The notes beneath the pieces are model-generated. The model was not told the origin of the DNA. It ran no database searches and was given only the letters and a program-made list of their open reading frames with translations. Source: Terriglobus albidus (GTDB lineage: Bacteria > Acidobacteriota > Terriglobia > Terriglobales > Acidobacteriaceae). Taken from it: a stretch of 64,000 nt of DNA. The position numbers and the translations under genes are program-made. Shown here one piece after another: positions 57,606 to 64,000 of this stretch (positions are counted from its first letter, which is position 1; each line of letters begins with the position of its first letter). The DNA lies in NCBI RefSeq assembly GCF_025685425.1, contig NZ_JAGTAS010000024.1:62001-126000 (forward strand). The letters run 5' to 3'.

Positions 57606-57788
57606 GCCCATGCACCTGGTGCCCCATGCTCGGGGTCCCCAACGAACTGTTCGTTGGGATGGTGTCCCTTGGGGACATGGGTGTTCGCGCGAAGCGCGAA
57701 TTGTTTTCTGTGTAGGATCTGTATGGGATGAGAGGCGGATTTCTCCGCTCCCTTCGGTCGCTGCGAAATGACAAAAAAATGAAGCCAA
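57606..57788. repeat. Intergenic hairpin plus BOX-like repeat, copy 3
   Basis: After hrpB comes a composite repeat. GGTGCCCCATG begins it, a hairpin CCCAACGA/TCGTTGGG is at 57638-57658, a second hairpin TTCGCGCgaaGCGCGAA is near 57684, and the conserved 45-bp unit GCGGATTTCTCCGCTCCCTT...GAAATGACAAAA lies at 57735-57779. It separates convergent hrpB and the MFS gene and may act as their terminator. Confidence 0.75.
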
Positions 57789-59078
57789 CTACGGTGTAGC
57801 GGGGGAAACCACAGACTCAGGCTCGTGTTCCCACGTCACTTGTCCGCGTGCGTTGATCACGAACCAGTAGAAGACTGTTCCGGTCAGCAGAAACGCGCTG
57901 GCAATCGAGAAGGCCGCTCCAAAGCTGTGTGTTGCCGCCAATGTCACTCCAGTAAGCCATGCAGAGAGTGTGGCTGACAGATTCGCAAAGAGGTTTTGCA
58001 GGCTCGTCCACTTGGCAGCCGCTCGTGGACCGGCCAGCGATTGGGTGAGCGCCCAATTATTCGAGGTGAACAGGCCGAGTCCAAAGCTGGCAATCATCAT
58101 GGCTCCCATGCTGACCAGTTGCCGATTCGACGCCACCACTACGAACAGAGAGATTGCTGCCACAATGCAGCCGATGCACACCGTAGCCTTGCGGACCATC
58201 ACTGCATTGCGACCCTGCCGCACCAGGCGATCTGAGACTACACCGGCAACGCCGCACGCCACCGAAAGGCACCAGAAGGGCAGAGAACTGACAACCACCA
58301 GTTGTTTGGCACTGTAGTGATAGCGCTGCTCGAAATAGTAGGGAAGCCAGCTCACGAACATGCTCCACGCATAGTTGCTTCCGATGTGCCCGATGGCTGC
58401 TCCCCAGAACTGCCGCTGCGCCGCCACCTGCAGATAGGTGGGAGACCACGCACGTTCGCCTCCGTGTGAGACACGAATCGAGCGTGTAGCCACGAACCAT
58501 AGCGGGATCCATAGCATGCTGCCCAGCCCGAGGACGAGGAACATCATGCGCCATCCGGATGCGGCAACAATGGCTGTGCCGGCCATGATGCCAAGCGCCG
58601 GGCCGATCTTGGTGCCGACATCGATCAAGCTGTTGGCGGTGCCGCGCAACTCTTCCGGGAAAAGCCTGGTAATGAGCGCCGAGGTCGCCGGAAAGCTTAC
58701 CGACTCACCGCAGCCCAGAATCAGGCGCAACGTGAAGAGCACGGCAAAGCCGCTGAGGGTAATGCCGAAGAGATGCAGATCGCGGCTGAGACCAGTGGCT
58801 GCGGTTGCCAGCGACCAGACGACAAAGGCCAGACCAAAGACTTTGGCTGCGTCAAACCGCTCCAGCAATTTGCCGACGGCGAGTTGCATCAACGTGTAGG
58901 AGAGAAAGAACGCAGAGCTCAGCAGGCCAAGCTGCTTCTCGTCCAGCGAGAGGTCGCGCTTCAGGCTGGTGAGCGCAATCGACAGGCTGCCGCGGTCGAT
59001 GAAGCAGATGCCCATCGCCAGCACCAGCAGCAGAAGTATCTGCCATTCTTTCGATCGCTTCGGCGCAATCTCAGGCAC
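57789..59078 (-). CDS. MFS transporter (anion:cation symporter-like)
   Basis: Inner membrane transporter with twelve predicted helices. Motifs resemble the ACS family: an N-terminal IDRGSLSIALTSLKRDLSLD, GLLSSAFFLSYTLMQL, a GESVSFPATSALITRLFP segment and ERGTANS-like ELRGTANSLIDVG. Sugar acids are frequent ACS substrates, but nothing fixes the substrate here. The open frame runs to an ATG at 59135, which would overlap yvcK by 53 nt. I prefer GTG 59078, just after the yvcK stop, giving coupled translation; this choice is uncertain. A BOX-like repeat lies past its stop. Confidence 0.85.
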   Translation of the reverse strand: MPEIAPKRSKEWQILLLLVLAMGICFIDRGSLSIALTSLKRDLSLDEKQLGLLSSAFFLSYTLMQLAVGKLLERFDAAKVFGLAFVVWSLATAATGLSRDLHLFGITLSGFAVLFTLRLILGCGESVSFPATSALITRLFPEELRGTANSLIDVGTKIGPALGIMAGTAIVAASGWRMMFLVLGLGSMLWIPLWFVATRSIRVSHGGERAWSPTYLQVAAQRQFWGAAIGHIGSNYAWSMFVSWLPYYFEQRYHYSAKQLVVVSSLPFWCLSVACGVAGVVSDRLVRQGRNAVMVRKATVCIGCIVAAISLFVVVASNRQLVSMGAMMIASFGLGLFTSNNWALTQSLAGPRAAAKWTSLQNLFANLSATLSAWLTGVTLAATHSFGAAFSIASAFLLTGTVFYWFVINARGQVTWEHEPESVVSPATP

Positions 59079-59082
59079 AGTC

Positions 59083-60174
59083 TTAGGGTCTGCCTTTCGC
59101 AGCCAATTGCAGCATGACCTCAGCCACACGGTCATAGTCGTGCCGCAGCACGGCTCCTTCGTAGACGAAGTTGCCGGTTATAGGCTCGACGCCAAGCGTG
59201 CGTACGGCATCGAGGTCAGCCACGATAGGCGCCTGTCCCTCGCGAGCGTACTGTGCCAGCGATGCCGCGCTGATGGGGGCGGTGTTGATCAGGGCGTAGT
59301 CGAAGAGGCGATGGTGGCCGGCGTGGTCCATGATCTTCTGAATATGCTGTGAGGCGGTCAGGCCCAGCGATTCGTTCGCCTGGGTCATCAGGTTGCAGAC
59401 GTAGATGCGGGTCGCCTTTGCTGCGGCGATCGCTTCAGGAATGCCGCGAACCAGCAGATTGGTAATCAACGAGGTGTAAAGTGAGCCTGGTCCTACGCTG
59501 ATGAGATCTGCCTGCCGGATCGCCTCCAATGTCTCCGGGACGGGATGCGCCTCGGCGGGTTCGAGGTACAGCTCGCGAATCCGCTGCCTGCTTGCGGTGA
59601 TGCTGGTCTCTCCGTGAACGTGGCTGCCATCATCCATCAGGGCAGCGAGGGAGACATTGTCCGTGGTCGCCGGGTAGATGCGTCCACGCGTGGCGAGAAT
59701 CTGGGAGGAGTGCTGTACTGCCTGCGCGAAGTCTCCACAGAGATCGTCCAGAGCCGCCAGGAAGAGGTTTCCCAGCGAGTGGCCTTGCAGCTCTCCCTGT
59801 CCAAAGCGGTACTGGAAGAGCCGGGAGAGAAGGTGTTCATCCTCGGATAGCGCCACCAGGCAGTTACGCACATCTCCCGGCGGCAGCATGTTGAAGTCTT
59901 CTCGCAGGCGGCCCGAGGAGCCTCCGTCGTCAGTTACCGTTACGATTGCCGCCAGATCGGCGAGCAGGCAGGAACCGTCAGGACAGGCAGATGTACCTGT
60001 TCCAGCAAGAGCAACGTATCGCTTCAGGCCCCGGAGCAGAGTGGAAAGGCCGGTACCGCCTCCGATAGCGACGGCACGTAGAGCAGTTGGGGGAACGGAC
60101 CGCATTCCCGCCAGTGTACGGGAAAAGCTTGAGGACACAGAGCCATCCCTCAGAAGGACCTGGGCATCGTACAA
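59083..60174 (-). CDS. YvcK/CofD-family protein (gluconeogenesis factor)
   Basis: Cytoplasmic nucleotide-sugar-binding protein of the YvcK family, needed in other bacteria for growth on gluconeogenic carbon and for cell-wall regulation. Motifs: AIGGGTGLSTLLRGLK near 37, VTVTDDGGSSGRLRE near 79, LPPGDVRNCLVALS, GHSLGNLFLAAL, ISVGPGSLYTSLI near 226, VCNLMTQANE near 260. The length of 363 residues is a little long because of the start. TTG 60174 is the furthest start. ATG 60105 (MRSVPPTALRAVAIGGG) is nearer to where the family begins. The MFS gene follows at once. Confidence 0.9.
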   Translation of the reverse strand: MYDAQVLLRDGSVSSSFSRTLAGMRSVPPTALRAVAIGGGTGLSTLLRGLKRYVALAGTGTSACPDGSCLLADLAAIVTVTDDGGSSGRLREDFNMLPPGDVRNCLVALSEDEHLLSRLFQYRFGQGELQGHSLGNLFLAALDDLCGDFAQAVQHSSQILATRGRIYPATTDNVSLAALMDDGSHVHGETSITASRQRIRELYLEPAEAHPVPETLEAIRQADLISVGPGSLYTSLITNLLVRGIPEAIAAAKATRIYVCNLMTQANESLGLTASQHIQKIMDHAGHHRLFDYALINTAPISAASLAQYAREGQAPIVADLDAVRTLGVEPITGNFVYEGAVLRHDYDRVAEVMLQLAAKGRP

Positions 60175-60324
60175 GGGGTATCCGTCCGAGGTAACATTTC
60201 GAAAATGTTACTTGAGTTACTTGAGTTTGTCTGAGATGATGACTTTTGATGTCGTACGATTGCCCCGGCCGACATAAATGGCGTCAGACCAGAATGGCCG
60301 CAGGGCAGGACATGGAGTGTTGCT

Positions 60325-60420
60325 ATGCACGACTTGATTGTTGTAATCGCTTGCCTCGGCGTGGTTCTTATTCCAGCCGCCGTCCTCGCATTTCGTAGTG
60401 AGGAAGCCCAGGAAGAGTAA
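60325..60420 (+). CDS. Tiny single-helix membrane protein (31 aa)
   Basis: A very short gene encoding MHDLIVVIACLGVVLIPAAV, then LAFRSEEAQEE. One membrane helix with an acidic N-terminus and an acidic tail. GGAG stands 7 nt before the ATG. It is a relative of the 32-residue protein at 8785-8883 (MTHDLI... then PAIVAAR). It lies 28 nt before the SHS-type transporter gene on the same strand, so co-transcription is likely and it could be an accessory peptide of that transporter. That role is a guess. Confidence 0.6.
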   Translation: MHDLIVVIACLGVVLIPAAVLAFRSEEAQEE

Positions 60421-60448
60421 CCACGCACTGTGGTAGCATCGGGCCACC

Positions 60449-61744
60449 GTGAAGAATCCGAATAGCGCCCACCAGCGTCTGACGCCGTCGCAGAGGAATG
60501 CATTCATCGCATGTTTTCTCGGCTGGTCGCTGGATGCCTTTGATTTCTTTATCTTTAACTTCTGCATTACGGCGATTGCCGCTGACTTTCACGTCAAACG
60601 CGCCGTTGTGGTTGAGGGCACGTTCTGGACGCTGGCCATGCGGCCGCTGGGAGCGCTGATCTTCGGAGCCTTGGCCGAGCGCTGGGGCCGTCGCCGCACC
60701 CTGATGCTCAACGTCATCAGTTTTTCGATCTTCGAGCTCGCCAGCGCCTTCGCGCCCACGTTGACATTCCTGATGATTACCCGCGCGCTCTTCGGCATCG
60801 CCATGGGTGGCGAATGGGGTGTTGGCGCTGCACTGGCCTTCGAAACGCTGCCGAAGGAGAGGCGAGGCTTCTTTTCCGGTCTGTTACAGGAGGGCTACGT
60901 CACCGGCAACCTGATTGCCGGCCTGGTCTACGCCCTGGTCTTCCCACATCTGCATATTGGCGGCGCTTGGGCGCCCTGGCGGACGATGTTCATCATCGGC
61001 GCTGCGCCCACGCTGCTTGTTTTCTATATCCGCAGCAAGGTGGAAGAGAGCCCCGCCTGGGTTGCAGGGCGTGGTGAGACAGCGAAGGCCCCAACCAGAG
61101 GACTCTCGCTGCACGACATCAAAACGTACCTTCCGTCGTTCGTCTTCCTCGTGCTGTTGATGACCGCTTTCACCTCCTTCAGTCATGGATCGCAGGACCT
61201 GTATCCGACCTTCCTGCAGGCCGATCGCGGGACCAACGACTTCTGGAAGGGGATGATCTCAAATGTCTCCAGCGTTGGCGCTCTGGCGGGCGGTATCACC
61301 TTCGGCACCCTGTCGGAGAGGATCGGCCGACGACGGGCTATCATCCTGGCCTCTCTGCTTGCCATCCCGATGATTCCGCTCTGGGCCTGGACACATCACT
61401 TTGTTCTGATCGCGCTGGGCGGCTTCCTGATGCAGTTTGCCATTCAGGGAGCATGGGGAGTGGTGCCGGCCTATCTAAACGAGATGGCTCCGTCGGCCGT
61501 GCGCGCGACCTTTCCGGGCGTGGCCTACCAGCTCGGCAATCTGCTCTCGTCACGTAACGACGTCTTTCAGGAAAAGATCGCCGAACATCATTTCGGCGGC
61601 GACTTGACCGTGGTTCTCAGTGCGACAGTAGCCATTGTGGCCGTTATTCTGGCGATCATGACTGCCCTGGCTAAGGAGCGGAAAGGCCTGGATATGTCAC
61701 AAGCGCTTGGACAAAATTTAATGATGGAAGAATTGAATCGCTAG
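60449..61744 (+). CDS. MFS transporter of the SHS (carboxylate/sialate:H+ symporter) type
   Basis: Inner membrane symporter, 431 residues with twelve helices. Features: FLGWSLDAFDFFIFNF in helix 1, GALAERWGRRRTLML loop 2-3, MGGEWGVGAALAFETLP in helix 4-5, and the SHGSQDLYPTFLQ segment in helix 7 that is typical of lactate/pyruvate and sialate carriers of this family. The start is GTG 60449; the ribosome site is weak. A tiny membrane protein gene precedes it. Its TAG stop forms the first bases of palindromic element B. Confidence 0.88.
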   Translation: MKNPNSAHQRLTPSQRNAFIACFLGWSLDAFDFFIFNFCITAIAADFHVKRAVVVEGTFWTLAMRPLGALIFGALAERWGRRRTLMLNVISFSIFELASAFAPTLTFLMITRALFGIAMGGEWGVGAALAFETLPKERRGFFSGLLQEGYVTGNLIAGLVYALVFPHLHIGGAWAPWRTMFIIGAAPTLLVFYIRSKVEESPAWVAGRGETAKAPTRGLSLHDIKTYLPSFVFLVLLMTAFTSFSHGSQDLYPTFLQADRGTNDFWKGMISNVSSVGALAGGITFGTLSERIGRRRAIILASLLAIPMIPLWAWTHHFVLIALGGFLMQFAIQGAWGVVPAYLNEMAPSAVRATFPGVAYQLGNLLSSRNDVFQEKIAEHHFGGDLTVVLSATVAIVAVILAIMTALAKERKGLDMSQALGQNLMMEELNR

Positions 61745-61856
61745 AGCATTTTTACTGTAGGTGTAGAGTAGGGCTTCCGCATCTATGGGCGTTTTCCGGA
61801 ATGAAAACGCCGCTGCACTCCTCTTCCGGGATACCCAGCAACAGGGAAAATGCTCT
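61741..61856. repeat. Palindromic mobile-like element, copy B (full length)
   Basis: Inverse orientation of copy A (6065-6180). Ends TAGAGCATTTTT and GGGAAAATGCTCT pair with each other, around a central hairpin GGCGTTTTCcggaatGAAAACGCC. Bases 61742-61744 are the stop codon of the SHS-type transporter. Confidence 0.88.
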
Positions 61857-61864
61857 GAAGAACG

Positions 61865-61892
61865 AAGGGCGCGGCTTATAGCCGCGCCCTTT
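61865..61892. terminator. Bidirectional terminator between convergent genes
   Basis: Stem AAGGGCGCGGC/GCCGCGCCCTT with a 5-nt loop, followed by TTCC to the right and by TTCGTT on the reverse strand. It serves the transporter and the cytochrome gene. Confidence 0.7.
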
Positions 61893-61925
61893 CCGATTCA
61901 ACCATTCAACTAACCAACTACTCAA

Positions 61926-62258
61926 CTAGTCTTTAGGTTTGAAGCTCCGGATCACCTTCAGGAGCTGATCGAGTTGCTCATCGGTGAAGGTGCCTTTGAA
62001 GGCTGGCATGCTGCCGTTGCCGTTCTTGATGACGTCCTTGATCTTGTCGTCGGTCATGTCCTGAATCTCTTTGGAGCGCAGGTCTTTGACCTTCAGCATC
62101 TTGCCCATGTCGGAGCCGGCGCCGTCTTCGCCGTGGCACATGACACAGTTCTTTTTGAAGAGATCTTTGCCCTCTGCCGGCGGATCCTGTGCCAGGGCAG
62201 CGGTGGAGAAGGTTGCGACAACAGCGACGAGGGGAAGGGTACAGCGAAGAAGGGACAC
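61926..62258 (-). CDS. Class I c-type cytochrome
   Basis: Periplasmic electron carrier of 110 residues. Signal peptide VSLLRCTLPLVAVVATFSTA ending ALAQ. Haem attachment CVMCH at 38-42, and the axial Met in GSMPAFKG near 85. One haem domain, small, mono-haem. I use GTG 62258 with GGAG 8 nt upstream; the frame is open for another 84 nt with no ribosome site and no similarity. It may serve a respiratory or alcohol-dehydrogenase complex; no partner is linked. Confidence 0.88.
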   Translation of the reverse strand: MSLLRCTLPLVAVVATFSTAALAQDPPAEGKDLFKKNCVMCHGEDGAGSDMGKMLKVKDLRSKEIQDMTDDKIKDVIKNGNGSMPAFKGTFTDEQLDQLLKVIRSFKPKD

Positions 62259-62401
62259 GATGGCAACTCCGTCGAAAAGAGAATTAGCTTGCTGATCGAT
62301 TCCATCCACTCGGCTACGCGATGGATAAAAGGAACGATACACGGTTTGAAGTAGGGTTCGCCAGCGGGACGCAGCGCCAGCCGCGCATGTAAGCTGCCCG
62401 C

Positions 62402-63838
62402 ATGGCTATTCGTGTGCAATTCTGGGGCGCAGCCCGTACGGTTACCGGATCTTCTCATCACCTGGAGTGCGCCGGACGTAACATTCTGCTGGACTGCGGC
62501 TTGTATCAGGGCCGCCGGCGTGAAGCCCGCGAGATCAATACGAACTTTGCTCTCCCCCCGGAAGAGGTAAGCGCGATCGTCCTGTCTCATGCACACATTG
62601 ACCACTCGGGAAACCTGCCGGGGTTTGTCCGCGAGGGCTACCGCGGCCCTGTCTATGCCACGCCGCCCACTATCGATTTGTGCGATCCCATGTTGAAGGA
62701 CTCGGCCCATGTACAGGAGATGGATGTTGAGTTTATCCGCAAACGTGCGCGGCGCAAGTTATCTATCGGGCGCGACGGGGCCATCGAGCAGCCGGTCGAT
62801 CCTCTGTACTCGATGGAAGATGCGGCGGCCACGGTCGGACTCTTCCGGCCGATGCATCTGCATGAGCGCCAGACGCTCAACGGCTCTTCTTCGACCGAGG
62901 GATTTGCAGTCACGCCGTATGGCGCCGGCCATATGTTGGGCTCGACCTGCGTTCTGATGGAAGGTACCGAGAACGGAAAGACGACGCGCGTGCTCTTCTC
63001 GGGAGACGTCGGCCGTGTCAGTCTTCCCATCATCAAGGATCCCGAGTCCGCGCCGGGGGCAGACTACCTGATCATGGAGAGCACCTATGGCAACCGCCTG
63101 CATCAACCTATCGGACCGGTGAAGAACAAGCTGGCTGCTCTCATCAAGCGAACGGTACAACGCGGCGGACATATCGTGATGCCTGCTTTTGCGGTGGGGC
63201 GTTCCCAGCAGGTGGTGATGATGCTGCACGAACTGGTGCGTGAGAAGAAGATTCCCGAAATTCCTATTTATCTCGATAGCCCCCTGGCTACGACTGTCAC
63301 CCAGGTCTTTGAAAAGCACACGGAGGAGTGGGATGCGGACCTGACGACCTTCGCCGAGTTGACCACACCTTTTGCGTGGAAGCAGATGACCTACACCCAG
63401 ACCGTGCAGGAGAGTAAGGCATTGAATCAGATGCACGTGCCGTTCATTGTGATCTCGGCTTCAGGGATGTGCGAGGCCGGCCGAGTGCTGCATCACCTGC
63501 GCAACTCCATCGAAGATCCCCGCAACCTGATCCTGTTAACCGGCTACCAGGCAGAAAACACCCTGGGTCGCCGGCTTCAGAATAGGGAACCTGAGGTGCG
63601 CGTCTTCGGCGAATGGATGCGTCTGCGTGCCGAGGTCGACTCGATCGGCGAACTGAGCGGCCATGCTGACCAGAAGGAGCTTCTTGACTGGATGGAACCG
63701 GTCACCAAGACGCTGAAGAAGGTCTTTCTGGTCCACGGCGAGCCTGAGGCGCAGCAGGCGCTTAAGGCGGAGATTGAAAAACGTTACCGGCTGCCGGTGG
63801 AGATCCCAGCACGTGGCGATCAATACGTGCTTGAATAG
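62402..63838 (+). CDS. MBL-fold beta-CASP RNase-like protein
   Basis: Metallo-beta-lactamase nuclease of 478 residues, related to CPSF-73/Ysh1 type RNA-processing enzymes. Zinc-site HAHIDH at 63-68, GHMLGS near 178, FSGDVGR near 200, ESTYGNR, the beta-CASP segment with VMPAFAVGRSQQVVMMLHEL, SASGMCEAGR near 355, and ELSGHADQKELLDW then VHGEPEAQ at the end. The conserved Asp and three C-terminal His motifs are intact, so it is likely active on RNA. phoU follows 41 nt downstream. Confidence 0.92.
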   Translation: MAIRVQFWGAARTVTGSSHHLECAGRNILLDCGLYQGRRREAREINTNFALPPEEVSAIVLSHAHIDHSGNLPGFVREGYRGPVYATPPTIDLCDPMLKDSAHVQEMDVEFIRKRARRKLSIGRDGAIEQPVDPLYSMEDAAATVGLFRPMHLHERQTLNGSSSTEGFAVTPYGAGHMLGSTCVLMEGTENGKTTRVLFSGDVGRVSLPIIKDPESAPGADYLIMESTYGNRLHQPIGPVKNKLAALIKRTVQRGGHIVMPAFAVGRSQQVVMMLHELVREKKIPEIPIYLDSPLATTVTQVFEKHTEEWDADLTTFAELTTPFAWKQMTYTQTVQESKALNQMHVPFIVISASGMCEAGRVLHHLRNSIEDPRNLILLTGYQAENTLGRRLQNREPEVRVFGEWMRLRAEVDSIGELSGHADQKELLDWMEPVTKTLKKVFLVHGEPEAQQALKAEIEKRYRLPVEIPARGDQYVLE

Positions 63839-63879
63839 GGAGGCGTCGTTCGGTTCAATAGAAAGCAGAGGTCGCCCGC

Positions 63880-64000
63880 TTGCCGCGCATCCACTTCCAC
63901 CAACAACTCGCTGCGCTGAAGGATAAGCTGCTCGCCATGGCAGCACTGGCGCATCAGGTGCTGGAGTACTCGGTGACCGCCTACGCCAACGGCGATATGT
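63880..64000 (+). CDS. phoU: PhoU phosphate-uptake regulator (start only, cut by window edge)
   Basis: The first 40 codons read PRIHFHQQLAALKDKLLAMA and ALAHQVLEYSVTAYANGDM, which is the N-terminal helix pair of PhoU, the negative regulator linking Pst transport to PhoR signalling. The start is TTG 63880 with AGAGG 9 nt upstream. The rest lies beyond the window. No pst gene precedes it here. Confidence 0.8.
   Translation, partial: MPRIHFHQQLAALKDKLLAMAALAHQVLEYSVTAYANGDM

Overview
The window looks like chromosome of an acidobacterium, probably class Terriglobia, family Acidobacteriaceae (Granulicella/Terriglobus/Edaphobacter type). The reasons are two large Oar-like TonB-dependent receptors with an N-terminal carboxypeptidase-regulatory-like domain, GH92 and PafA-type secreted enzymes, BOX-like intergenic repeats ending in 'gaaatgacaaaa', and moderately high GC with frequent GTG/TTG starts. 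This placement is inference from gene content; no rRNA or tRNA gene was seen.

Positions 1-12200 hold a protein quality-control block read leftwards: tig, clpP, clpX and lon (cut by the window edge), and further right clpC. Between them lie a secreted aldose-epimerase-like protein, a family-5 uracil-DNA glycosylase, a YtxH protein and two very small membrane proteins. Positions 12976-28900 read rightwards: an Oar-like receptor, a dihydropyrimidinase plus M20 amidohydrolase pair, a LolCD-type ABC exporter, a DUF4126 membrane protein, a PpiD/SurA-type foldase, 4-alpha-glucanotransferase, a stand-alone Rossmann protein and two MacB-like permeases without a local ATPase.

Positions 29000-41150 are the accessory region. 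A decayed tail-fibre-like fragment precedes a 1865-residue RHS protein that ends in an HNH nuclease tip. It is followed by a DUF4262 gene (probable immunity). Then come displaced pieces of the same kind: an orphan RHS tip with a four-helix membrane protein, a lost tip with a DUF2750 gene, and a cytidine-deaminase-like tip fragment with a frame-broken DUF416 gene. Three of the tips begin at the same 19-nt seam encoding KFTGKE. A REP-associated tyrosine transposase (RAYT), its palindromes and a second decayed RAYT copy are inserted among them. I read this as an archive of past toxin tips and their immunity genes.

Positions 41186-64000 return to chromosomal genes: a kelch lipoprotein, an M1-aminopeptidase-like protein that has lost all its zinc ligands, lpxB, a glycerophosphodiesterase whose barrel is circularly permuted, a second Oar-like receptor, a PafA-like phosphatase, a GH92 mannosidase, hrpB, an MFS transporter, yvcK, a third tiny membrane protein, an SHS-type transporter, a cytochrome c, a beta-CASP nuclease and the start of phoU.

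Two smaller patterns run through the window. About 115-bp palindromic elements (four copies) each begin exactly at a neighbouring gene's stop codon. Three tiny single-helix proteins share an N-terminal acidic residue and a 'P..(V/L)A.R' end to the helix.
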